Positions 41,874 to 49,632 of a DNA stretch of 64,000 bases are shown here, piece after piece. Below the pieces are notes generated by a model. It saw only the letters and a list, made by a program, of their open reading frames with translations. It was not told the DNA's origin and made no database searches. Within the stretch, counting starts at the first letter, position 1, and the number at the start of each line of letters is the position of its first letter. The position numbers were made by a program, and so were the translations under genes. The DNA comes from Candidatus Poribacteria bacterium (GTDB taxonomy: Bacteria; Poribacteria; WGA-4E; WGA-3G): positions 62,001 to 126,000 of the forward strand of contig JAJDWA010000062.1 in assembly GCA_022825825.1 (NCBI GenBank), given 5' to 3'.

Positions 41874-41905
41874 GGAATCTTTTTAGAAAAGGACGAAATA
41901 AAATC

Positions 41906-42709
41906 ATGTCAAAACTTGGACTTATTCATTACAATTATGCAGGTAAATCGCTTGATGATTTTCTAAAATTCACAAGTGAAACAGGGTTCGGATATGTTGA
42001 ACTTTCAATCGGTGATATTTGGAAATCGGACACTGCTGATCCTGAAAAGAGTGCTGAAGCTGTGCGCGAACAGGTTGAGTCTTACGGTTTGCAGGTATCA
42101 GCTCTTGGGGCAGGAAACGATTTTGTTGTGTTAGAAGAGGAAGTGATCCAAGCGCAAGTTGAACGGATGGAACGTATCGCTGCACTCGCAAAACGTGTTG
42201 GCACTTCAGTGCTTCGGACAGAAGGTGGTTCTATGAAAGATTCTGTCCCAGAAAGCCGATGGGTTGAGGCGATGGCAGGCTGTTTAACCCGTTGCCTTGA
42301 GTTTGCTGAAAAGGACGATGTCTATTTAGCGGTAGATAATCACTGCCTGGTTACGAATGATGGCGATTTGCAGGTAGAACTGTTTGAACGCGTGGGGTCT
42401 AAACATGTCGGTGCGAATATGGACACCATGAATTATCGTTGGGCGGGTCATGATTTAGACACAGTTGGCAGATATTATGAAATTATTGCCCCTTGGACAT
42501 TACACACACATTTAAAAGATGGAACGGGTTCACGCGGGGATTATCGTGGGGAAGCACTCGGTGAAGGTGAAATTGATCTTGCAAAGGCAGTTAATTGCCT
42601 GCGGGATGCAGGCTATGATGGGGTCTGGTGTTGTGAATATGAGGGAAGAGAGAACGATGGTACTGGGCAAAGAAAAAGTTTTGCATGGATGCAGGAAAAT
42701 CTCCTATGA
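41906..42709 (+). CDS. Sugar phosphate isomerase/epimerase-like TIM-barrel protein
   Basis: A 267-residue xylose-isomerase-like TIM barrel (AP endonuclease 2 superfamily). Strand and ligand motifs are GFGYVELSIGDIW, TSVLRTEGGS, LAVDNHCLVTND, VGANMDTMNYRWAG, THLKDGTG and WCCEYEGREN, which give the His, Asp and Glu metal ligands of this fold. No signal peptide is seen. The family covers many sugar and inositol isomerases or epimerases, and the substrate is not predictable. It has its own promoter candidate and is followed by repeats, so it is probably monocistronic. Confidence 0.82.
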   Translation: MSKLGLIHYNYAGKSLDDFLKFTSETGFGYVELSIGDIWKSDTADPEKSAEAVREQVESYGLQVSALGAGNDFVVLEEEVIQAQVERMERIAALAKRVGTSVLRTEGGSMKDSVPESRWVEAMAGCLTRCLEFAEKDDVYLAVDNHCLVTNDGDLQVELFERVGSKHVGANMDTMNYRWAGHDLDTVGRYYEIIAPWTLHTHLKDGTGSRGDYRGEALGEGEIDLAKAVNCLRDAGYDGVWCCEYEGRENDGTGQRKSFAWMQENLL

Positions 42710-42858
42710 ATGTAAGTTACGCAATAAATTGCGATTAAAGGTGCTTTTATCTGAACCAGGATTAGTTGGGGTTCGCTTCGCTCTATCCATAGCCGTCAAC
42801 TTAAGGAATTTGTTTCAGGTTTCACGCCTTTTAGCCAAACCAACACCGCAACCCCGAT

Positions 42859-43031
42859 TGTAGGGGCGGGTCCCTGTGCCCGCCCATTGTTTGAATACAT
42901 CAGATATGGCGGGGCACCAAATCAACGGTATGAATGCCATTTAGGCATTCCCCGGGGACCCCGCCCTACAATGTGTGACGGGATTTATCCCCTAAATTGA
43001 CGCATAAGGTTTTCGCAAGTTCTACCCAACC
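42859..43031. repeat. Palindromic repeat (112 bp) plus a MITE fragment
   Basis: Bases 42859-42970 start with TGTAGGGGCGGG and end with CCCCGCCCTACA; inside are the hairpins GGGCGGG-tccctgtg-CCCGCCC and GGTATGAATGCC-attt-AGGCATTCCCC. Bases 42992-43031 (TAAATTGACGCATAAGG and TCTACCCAACC) match the right-hand part of the MITE-like copy at 45887-46100. The stretch fills most of the 335-bp gap; the first 100 bp hold TTCGCTTCGCTCTATCC, a further fragment of that family. Confidence 0.7.
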
Positions 43032-43044
43032 TACGTAACTATAA

Positions 43045-43911
43045 ATGGACAAATTTTCTCCAATCATCACTTTAACAACCGATTTTGGCATAAGCGATGT
43101 GTATGTTGGCGTGATGAAGGGTGTCATCCTAAACATCAATCCGAATGCCCAGGTTGTTGATATTACGCATGCCATTTCTCCACAGAATATTCACGAAGCA
43201 GCTTTTGCAATCAACTCAGCATACCGCTATTTCCCGAAAGGCACAATTCATGTCATCGTAGTAGACCCTGGCGTTGGTAGTGTTCGGCAAGCAATCGTTT
43301 GCCAAATTGACAACACGTTTTTTGTTTGCCCCAACAATGGTGTATTGAGTTATCTGCTTCAGGACATTGAAACTGAAGATAACCGCATTACCGATACAGT
43401 GTTCATTGAAAACTCTGATTATCTTTTACCTCACATTAGCAGGACTTTCCACGGTAGAGATATTTTTGCCCCTGTCGCCGCGCACCTATCGCTCGGTGTT
43501 CCGCTTGCAGAGATTGGGACATCGATTCAAGACCTTGTCCGTTTTCCTGTCCCAACGATACGCATTTCAGAAGACACATTGACGGGGCAGATTATCAATG
43601 TTGACAGTTTTGGAAATTTGATAACGAACATTTCGGAAAACGCGCTTACCGCTTTTTTGCTATCGTCTGCATCAAACGAGGACGCAGTTGGACAGCTTGA
43701 TAAGCGCGCGATGTCTGCAAAATTTGAAATTATGGCAGGCAGTACGAGGCTAAAAAAACTGAATGGTTCTTACGCTGAATCTGAAGTAGGTGAACCGTTG
43801 GCAATTATCGGGAGTTTTGGATTGTTAGAAATTGCGGTCAACATGGGTAATGCGCAGGCGCGTTTGGGATTAAAAAATGGTGGTACTGTTATTGTGCGTA
43901 GGTTCGATTGA
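43045..43911 (+). CDS. SAM hydrolase (SAM hydroxide adenosyltransferase, DUF62 family)
   Basis: The family includes chlorinase and fluorinase but most members hydrolyse SAM to adenosine and methionine. The N-terminal ITLTTDFGISDVYVGVMKG, DITHAISPQNIHEAAF, VIVVDPGVGSVRQA and the C-terminal NVDSFGNLITNI with IGSFGLLEIAVNMGNAQ are all family hallmarks. Length 288 is normal. The aspartate of TTDFG is the ribose-binding residue. Halogenase-specific insertions cannot be judged without alignment, but hydrolase is the default. The trpS promoter overlaps its stop codon. Confidence 0.9.
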   Translation: MDKFSPIITLTTDFGISDVYVGVMKGVILNINPNAQVVDITHAISPQNIHEAAFAINSAYRYFPKGTIHVIVVDPGVGSVRQAIVCQIDNTFFVCPNNGVLSYLLQDIETEDNRITDTVFIENSDYLLPHISRTFHGRDIFAPVAAHLSLGVPLAEIGTSIQDLVRFPVPTIRISEDTLTGQIINVDSFGNLITNISENALTAFLLSSASNEDAVGQLDKRAMSAKFEIMAGSTRLKKLNGSYAESEVGEPLAIIGSFGLLEIAVNMGNAQARLGLKNGGTVIVRRFD

Positions 43912-43936
43912 CACATCAGTTTCTGCAAGTTATAAT
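43908..43936 (+). promoter_or_regulatory. Perfect sigma-70 promoter for trpS
   Basis: TTGACA (43908-43913), a 17-bp spacer and TATAAT (43931-43936) match the consensus at all twelve positions. The -35 box includes the stop codon of the upstream gene. A start near 43943 leaves a leader of about 23 nt with AAGGAGA ahead of the TTG start of trpS. Confidence 0.8.
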
Positions 43937-43965
43937 AAGATGAGAACAAACTAAGGAGAACGGAA

Positions 43966-44967
43966 TTGAAACAGATCGCTTTAACAGGTATAAAACCGAC
44001 GGGCCAGCCGCACATCGGCAATTATCTCGGTATGATCAAACCTGCCCTTGAACTCGCGCAGGATTATCAGGCACTCTACTTTATTGCTGATTACCATGCG
44101 CTTACCACAGTCAAAAATAAAAAAGAATTAGAAGATTTGACGTATCAGGTGACTGCAACTTGGTTAGCATTGGGATTGAATCCAGATGACGTCATTTTCT
44201 ATCGTCAATCAGATATTCCAGAGGTGTTTGAATTGGCGTGGGTATTAGCTTGCTTCACAGCAAAGGGATTGTTAAACCGCGCGCACGCTTACAAAACAAT
44301 TGTTGACGATAATATTGAGGCAGGTCGTGAAGAGGATAAAAACATCAATGCGGGACTGTATACGTATCCTGTTTTGATGGCGGCAGATATTTTGCTATTC
44401 GGCACACATGTCGTTCCCGTCGGTTTAGACCAAAAACAACACCTTGAGATTACCCGCGATGTGGCACTCATTTTTAATAAGAATTATCGGGAGGTTTTGG
44501 TCGTCCCTGAGGCAGTAATTCGAAAAGAGGTGATGACTATCACCGGACTTGATGGTAGGAAAATGAGCAAAAGTTATAACAATGTTATCCCGCTTTTTGC
44601 ACCATCAAATCAGGTTCGTAAACAGGTGATGCGGATCGTGACCGATTCCAAACGTCCTGAAGAGCCGAAAGACCCTGATGAATGTAATGTCTTTGCGATC
44701 TACCGTCATTTTGCAGATGCAGATGCTGTTGAAGCGAAACGGCAGCTCTACCTTGATGGTGGACTCGCGTATGGTGATATGAAAAATGATCTCTATGAAT
44801 TGTTAGAAACAACCTTTGCCGCACAACGTGGGCAGTATGATACGTTGATGGAAAATCGTGATGAATTGGATAAAGTGCTTGAAAAGGGCGCGGAAAAGGC
44901 GCGCGCTATCGCTGTGCCGATTTTGGCGAAGGTGCGTAAAGCGATTGGGGTGACAGGAAACCGGTAA
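43966..44967 (+). CDS. trpS: Tryptophanyl-tRNA synthetase
   Basis: This class I synthetase charges tRNA-Trp. TGIKPTGQPHIGNYLG gives the HIGH-type motif (HIGN) and KMSKSYNN is the KMSKS loop. YRQSDIPEVFELAWVL, YPVLMAADILLFG and VPVGLDQKQHLEITRD are typical of bacterial TrpRS. Length 333 is normal. The start is TTG at 43966, clearly placed by AAGGAGA seven bases upstream. It has a consensus promoter and no attenuator-like structure is visible in the short leader. Confidence 0.97.
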   Translation: MKQIALTGIKPTGQPHIGNYLGMIKPALELAQDYQALYFIADYHALTTVKNKKELEDLTYQVTATWLALGLNPDDVIFYRQSDIPEVFELAWVLACFTAKGLLNRAHAYKTIVDDNIEAGREEDKNINAGLYTYPVLMAADILLFGTHVVPVGLDQKQHLEITRDVALIFNKNYREVLVVPEAVIRKEVMTITGLDGRKMSKSYNNVIPLFAPSNQVRKQVMRIVTDSKRPEEPKDPDECNVFAIYRHFADADAVEAKRQLYLDGGLAYGDMKNDLYELLETTFAAQRGQYDTLMENRDELDKVLEKGAEKARAIAVPILAKVRKAIGVTGNR

Positions 44968-45013
44968 AAACGCATTATTGCTATAGAGCGAGGTTATTTT
45001 AAGTGTTTGTATG

Positions 45014-45772
45014 CTACGATGTGTTTTGTGCTTTCAAACGCTCAAGTTCCTCCCGGAGTCTCGCTGCTTCTGCTTCAGCCTGCTTTCTCATCTCGGCTTC
45101 TTGGTCCGCTCTTGCAGCTTCTTGGTCCGCTCTCGCAGCCGCTGTATCTGCTGGGGTTTCTAACCACTTTGACGAAACTGTATCGTAAAAACCGAGAATA
45201 TCACCTCTTAAACGCAGTTCTAAATTCAATGTTTCAGACATAACACTCCCATCAGGACTCATCGGTATCGGAACATACTCTCCTTCAATAAGACGAAAGC
45301 CCATGAGGGGTGTCGGCAGATATTGCCTTTCAGGATCATATAGAAAGTATTCTTGCACACCAATTGAGGCATACAGTAGTTTCTTTTCATCTTGGTCTGT
45401 CCTGTGAGTTTTCTCACTTGAAAATTCCAACACGAAGTCTGGTGGTTTACCCTCTTCCCAAATGCGATATGTGCGCCGCAGCTTTTTGCCTATACCAAAA
45501 GAAACAAATACATCAGGTGAAATTGATTTCCTGGGGTCTCCTTCAACATAGTACATCATCATATTTCCGGAAACACACACATCAGGTTTATCTTTGAAAA
45601 CTTCAGTAAGGATTATTAGCGTATTCATAAGTGCATTTCGATGGAATTCTGTTTCTGCCATAGGTTTCCCATCTGATTCAGGATAAATAATTGCCCCATT
45701 CGTCGGAGCATATCGTATACGGGATTTGGAAATATCATATCCCATTTCTTCAAAAACTTCTTTATCAGTCAC
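45014..45772 (-). CDS. Uma2-family (DUF820) PD-(D/E)XK nuclease-like protein with coiled-coil tail
   Basis: The 252-residue protein has the Uma2 fold: SGNMMMYYVEGDPRKSISPDVFVSFG with the active-site Asp, then PPDFVLEFSSEKTHRTDQDEK, where E and the following region complete the PD-(D/E)XK-like site, and YASIGVQEYFLYDP. The last 50 residues are a charged coiled coil rich in Ala, Glu, Arg (RADQEAARADQEAEMRKQAE). The family is abundant in cyanobacteria and a few other phyla; the cellular role is unknown. The start is GTG with AAGGAGGGA in front. A paralog lies at 48710. Only 46 bp separate its stop from that of trpS. Confidence 0.85.
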   Translation of the reverse strand: MTDKEVFEEMGYDISKSRIRYAPTNGAIIYPESDGKPMAETEFHRNALMNTLIILTEVFKDKPDVCVSGNMMMYYVEGDPRKSISPDVFVSFGIGKKLRRTYRIWEEGKPPDFVLEFSSEKTHRTDQDEKKLLYASIGVQEYFLYDPERQYLPTPLMGFRLIEGEYVPIPMSPDGSVMSETLNLELRLRGDILGFYDTVSSKWLETPADTAAARADQEAARADQEAEMRKQAEAEAARLREELERLKAQNTS

Positions 45773-45886
45773 AATCGTCCCTCCTTATATCCAAGAAGTA
45801 CAGGGGTTTAGAACAATTGAGAATTATTAGGACTTGCGTCCATTTACTGATTCAACATTCTTAAACCGAACTCACGTTAAGATTAT

Positions 45887-46100
45887 AACGTGAGCTTGAT
45901 AAATCCCGTAGGCTTCTCAGCCCAATTTAGGACCTCCTGGTAGGCGCGTTTTGGAAACGCGCCTGTTCCTGTGCTGAAGATTAGCTAACGGCGCGTTTAG
46001 AAAACGCGCCTACCAGGGTGTGGACCGCTAAGTTGACGCATAAGGGGCTCGCTGCGCTCTACCTAACCACTATGCTCAATCTAATTATCAAACTCACGTT
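45887..46100. repeat. MITE-like element, copy 2 (214 bp)
   Basis: It has the same ends as copy 1 at 22604 (AACGTGAGCTTGATAA and TTATCAAACTCACGTT) and the same nested GGCGCG palindromes, but lies in the opposite orientation. Eight bases before it, AACTCACGTT at 45869-45878 is a solitary end in reverse orientation, so an older copy may have been here. The rest of the 377-bp gap (45773-45868, 46101-46149) shows nothing else. Confidence 0.85.
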
Positions 46101-46149
46101 AAGCTTATACTAATTTTCCTCATAAGTCAAGGGTGATGGATCTGTTCAA

Positions 46150-48297
46150 TTACTTCAAAATTAACATCTTCCGTGTAGCAGAGAAATCCCCTGCCGTTAA
46201 CGTATAGAAATAGACTCCGCTTGCTACAGACTCACCGTTTTCATTTTTGCCATCCCAATATGCCGCACGGCTACGACTTTGATAGAGTCCCACAGCGTGA
46301 TTGCCCAATGGTAGAATCCTAACCAGCGTCCCATCCGCAGCATAGATGGATATGTTAACCTCTGCAGGTTTCGCCAACTGATACGGTATCCATGTTTCTG
46401 GATTGAATGGGTTTGGATAGTTGGGAAAAAGTGCTGTCTCTTTTGGTAATGCTGCTATCAGTAGTTGTTCAAGTGTTAGAATACCGCGTTTAAAAGTTGG
46501 ATCAGTGATGTTAATTTTTTGTGCTTCACTTAACCATTGCTGGATTTTGGATGCAGAGAACATCTCTTGTGCATCTGTATAGACGGCTGGCGCGCCCGCC
46601 GTCCCTCCAATAGCACCCGCGACTAACACAAGGTCTATAATATCGACGCTCCCGTCACTATTAACATCCGCTGCAATTCCCCCTCTATGTCCAAATTTAG
46701 TGGCAACAAGCACTAAATCTTGGATATTAACAACACAGTCTTTATTCACATCTTTTGTATTAGTGGTTTCGCAAACAGTCCTTTCACCATCCTCATTCGT
46801 AATACTTTTTAATAATTGTGCCCCATCAATCCATGCATAAGATTTATTTCCTTCACTGTTAGATAGGATAACATCTCGTAAACCCAATTTTGAAGTTCTA
46901 ACTGATCGGACTTTGAATTTAATAGTAGCGAGTGTTCCATCGCCACTACTGCCGGTCCCAGTTAAGGATAACGACGCGAGTTGAACTGTGCCTGCATGTT
47001 GGTTTGCTATAGGTTGAACGGGTACGCCGCCAGATAAATAGTCACTGTATTTAGTTTCAATATACTCAAGTGCATCAGGATCAAATTCTATTGTTGCTTG
47101 ATATCCCGATAGGTTTTTACCGTTCGTAATTTTAACATCAAATGCTAATTCTTCTCCAAGCGTTAAAGATGTAACCGAATCTGGTGAAATACTAACAGTG
47201 GGATAAGATGTAACATCCCATAACAAAATGGTTCGATCTAAACTTGTGCTGGCAATAGTATTTTCATCGGGAGAGAAAACTACAGAATATATTTCTTTTT
47301 CATGTCTTGGCAGTGTATATTTATACGCCCCCGTTTCCGTATCCCAAAAATGAATTTGATCGGTTCCAGCATCGGCACTGACAAATAGTTTGCTATCTTG
47401 AGTAAATTGTATTGAAGTCACGTGCCCAAGAGAAGATCGCTGATGTGTTTTCGTTTTAGAAATTGTAAACTTGAGTTTTTTTGTTATAGCATCCCAAACA
47501 TCTATATAGTAATGTCCCCCATTACATACTAATGTATTCCCATCTGGTGAATAGGCTAAGCCGTCTACATGTATATGACCCGTATCTTCCCGTTTCAGTA
47601 ATGTTTTCTCACTGTTAGATTCTACATCGTATATCCAGACACCCAATTCACAGGGAATGGCTAATTCTTTCCCATCTGGTGAATAGGTGATTCCCTTAAT
47701 CCTGGGGACTGTTGTAGATGAGGTGGCGATAGGAATTGATGTTGGACTCGCTTCAGGTGTATCTATAACCGATGTCCCTGTCGGCAGAACATTTATAGGC
47801 ATATCCCCCACAGGCAACGCATCTGTCGTTGGTTCGTCTACATTTGATTTCCAAAAACGAATTCCTTTTGGTCCTGCGCCAGCTAAAGTCTCACCGTCAG
47901 GAGAATAGATTACAAACCTGTCATATCCTTCTGCATCTAAAAGTAATAATTTCGGTTCTCCAGTTGTTGCATCATATACAACATCACCACAGACAAATGA
48001 CTTACTATCTGGCGAAAATCTGACATAAGCTCCATTCGCCTCAATCGTTATTTTTTCTACCTTGTTTTCAATATCCCAGAGAACCACTATCCTGGGATAC
48101 CAAGTTACGCTCGCCAATGTCTTGCCATCTGGTGAAAAATCTAAATCTACAAAATGTTGGTCATCTTGCGTACATAAACGAGCAATAGCGTTTTCAGGCA
48201 AGTTTAATTGTGTGCAACTCTGTGCTAAAATATCTAATGAAGATAGATGTAATCCGAGAAGCGCCGATAAAAGAATCAATAAATAGTGTTTTTTCAT
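46150..48297 (-). CDS. Secreted WD40-cohesin-dockerin protein with C-terminal sorting module
   Basis: The 715-residue product has, in order: signal peptide (MKKHYLLILLSALLGLHLSS, cleavage near ILAQS); a WD40-type propeller (about 30-360) with LDFSPDGKTLASV, GLAYSPDGNTLVCNGG and SVVFSPDENTIASTSLDR; a cohesin-like domain (about 365-510: VSISPDSVTSLTLGEELAFD, YQATIEFDPDALEYIE, LATIKFKVR); a dockerin-like pair (DVNKDCVVNIQD, DVNSDGSVDIID; about 514-555); a helical linker; and a FlgD-Ig-like module (626-715, NYPNPFNPETWIPYQLAKP to TRKMLILK). The first WD40 is preceded by CTQLNLPENAIARL, related to the N-terminal segment of the other WD40 proteins. It is probably a surface assembly protein. Confidence 0.88.
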   Translation of the reverse strand: MKKHYLLILLSALLGLHLSSLDILAQSCTQLNLPENAIARLCTQDDQHFVDLDFSPDGKTLASVTWYPRIVVLWDIENKVEKITIEANGAYVRFSPDSKSFVCGDVVYDATTGEPKLLLLDAEGYDRFVIYSPDGETLAGAGPKGIRFWKSNVDEPTTDALPVGDMPINVLPTGTSVIDTPEASPTSIPIATSSTTVPRIKGITYSPDGKELAIPCELGVWIYDVESNSEKTLLKREDTGHIHVDGLAYSPDGNTLVCNGGHYYIDVWDAITKKLKFTISKTKTHQRSSLGHVTSIQFTQDSKLFVSADAGTDQIHFWDTETGAYKYTLPRHEKEIYSVVFSPDENTIASTSLDRTILLWDVTSYPTVSISPDSVTSLTLGEELAFDVKITNGKNLSGYQATIEFDPDALEYIETKYSDYLSGGVPVQPIANQHAGTVQLASLSLTGTGSSGDGTLATIKFKVRSVRTSKLGLRDVILSNSEGNKSYAWIDGAQLLKSITNEDGERTVCETTNTKDVNKDCVVNIQDLVLVATKFGHRGGIAADVNSDGSVDIIDLVLVAGAIGGTAGAPAVYTDAQEMFSASKIQQWLSEAQKINITDPTFKRGILTLEQLLIAALPKETALFPNYPNPFNPETWIPYQLAKPAEVNISIYAADGTLVRILPLGNHAVGLYQSRSRAAYWDGKNENGESVASGVYFYTLTAGDFSATRKMLILK

Positions 48298-48709
48298 ATA
48301 ATAGTTTTCCTTTTGAGAAATTTGGTAATTTCAAGTATACCATGAAAACTACGATCTGTTAAGTTTTTTGTGAAAAAGGGACAGTGCCATTCAATTTTCC
48401 AATAATTTTTAACTTCTTCCAAATGTCTCTTCCTTATAGGATCGATCGTGTCTAAAATATTGAGAAAAACCCGACAATTGAATGGTTCTGCCCTCTTTTG
48501 CATTTTCCATTGACAAAAACCGCAAAAAAGGGTAAAATATGTGATAGTTAACATTTTCGAATTCAGTAACTTTTCCTGTGCAATCTAACATCTTAGTTTG
48601 TGTAGGGTGCTTTATTGAGAGCTCTTTCCCAATACACTATACGTAAATGTGTGTAAAAAATCTTCTCTATTTATTCTAACTTTGTGCCCTATTGCTTGGA
48701 GATGACACG
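48298..48709. other. Intergenic region of 412 bp without a supported gene
   Basis: The stretch separates the divergent WD40-cohesin gene and the Uma2 gene. On the minus strand an 86-codon frame (48294-48554) ends in TGA overlapping the ATG of the WD40 gene, but I recognise no family in it and it has no SD. No good promoter hexamer pair or palindrome was found. Confidence 0.5.
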
Positions 48710-49462
48710 ATGCAGCAAAAAATACAGTCTGCGCCGACATTTGTCTATCCGGAATCGGACGGTAAACATATAGCAGAAACGGATGCACATCGAGATCTAA
48801 TGGTGGATTTCATTCAGATGCTTCAACACCATTTTATTCGTGAACCTGTTTATGTGTCTGGAAATCTTCTAATATATTATGAAGAAGGAGATATGAAAAA
48901 GTCGGTATCACCTGATGTCTTTGTAGTTCAAGGCGTTGCTAAAAAACGGAGACGTACCTATCTGACATGGGAAGAAGGAAAAACACCGGATTTTGTGTTA
49001 GAAGTATCAAGCAGAAGTACTTATAAAGATGATATAGACAAGAAAAAGGATCTTTACGCCGCGGTGCTTAAAGTTAAGGAATACTACATTTATGATCCGG
49101 AAGGTGAAATCTATCCCAGTTTTATAGGTTATCGCCTCATTGATGGCGTATATCAGGAAATAGATTTCACGGAGTCACGTCTACCGTCCACTGTTTTGGG
49201 ATTGGAGTTAGGTGAACGAGAAGGCGTTCTCCGTTTGTATAACCCTAAAACACAGCAATGGTTGCAACCTCCTCCAGAACGCGTGGATATTGCAGAGATG
49301 CGAGCGGAACAGGAACAACTCGCACGGCAAGAAGCAGAGATGCGAGCGGAACAGGAACAACTCGCACGGCAAGAAGCAGAGGTACGTGCAGAAAACGCTG
49401 AAAACGAAGTTAACAGATTGTTAGCAGAACTTGAACGCCTCCAAGCAGAAAAAAACAGTTGA
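48710..49462 (+). CDS. Uma2-family (DUF820) protein with repeated coiled-coil tail
   Basis: A paralog of the protein at 45014. The core has TFVYPESDGKHIAETDAHRD, VYVSGNLLIYYEEGDMKKSV followed by SPDVFV, then TPDFVLEVSSRSTYKDDIDK with the PD-(D/E)XK-like residues, and YYIYDPEGE. The tail contains two exact 14-residue repeats, AEMRAEQEQLARQE, then AEVRAENAENEVNRL, forming a coiled coil. The ATG at 48710 is chosen because GGAGAT lies upstream; the frame could also begin at TTG 48692. The function is unknown; nuclease activity is inferred from fold only. Confidence 0.85.
   Translation: MQQKIQSAPTFVYPESDGKHIAETDAHRDLMVDFIQMLQHHFIREPVYVSGNLLIYYEEGDMKKSVSPDVFVVQGVAKKRRRTYLTWEEGKTPDFVLEVSSRSTYKDDIDKKKDLYAAVLKVKEYYIYDPEGEIYPSFIGYRLIDGVYQEIDFTESRLPSTVLGLELGEREGVLRLYNPKTQQWLQPPPERVDIAEMRAEQEQLARQEAEMRAEQEQLARQEAEVRAENAENEVNRLLAELERLQAEKNS
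49292..49375 (+). repeat. Tandem 42-bp repeat, two copies, inside the Uma2 gene
   Basis: The units 49292-49333 and 49334-49375 begin with GCAGAGATGCGAGCGGAACA and are identical. A third, degraded unit follows. They encode the 14-residue coiled-coil repeat, so copy-number change would lengthen the tail by four helical turns without shifting frame. Confidence 0.9.
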
Positions 49463-49510
49463 CCGTGAAGGACGAAATCTAACAAACGGTATTATCGCCC
49501 CGTACACCTT

Positions 49511-49601
49511 ATACCAAATTAACACGATCCGTCTCGGTAGGTGCGGTTTCCTAACCGCACCTGGACCCAATAAAACAAGATTAATCCTGTTAATTTGGTA
49601 T
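49511..49601. repeat. 91-bp inverted-repeat element (family shared with 16622-16712)
   Basis: The ends are ATACCAAATTAACACGATC and, inverted, AATCCTGTTAATTTGGTAT. The core is the palindrome GGTGCGGTTTCCTAACCGCACC. It lies right in front of the PQQ-propeller gene; that gene's SD is only about a dozen bases past its right end. Confidence 0.75.
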
Positions 49602-49632
49602 TATACCTTATTTGAGGAGTTTTATAAAGTCA

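Noticed and set aside
43045..43911. Fluorinase or chlorinase
   Set aside because: The family fold is clear but most members are SAM hydrolases; no halogenase-specific feature could be established from sequence alone.
48294..48554. Minus-strand frame of 86 codons ending in an ATGA overlap with the WD40-cohesin gene
   Set aside because: The overlap looks like coupling, but there is no SD, no recognisable family and the sequence is rich in Lys/Phe/Ile as expected of AT-rich leader DNA. Left as an intergenic note.
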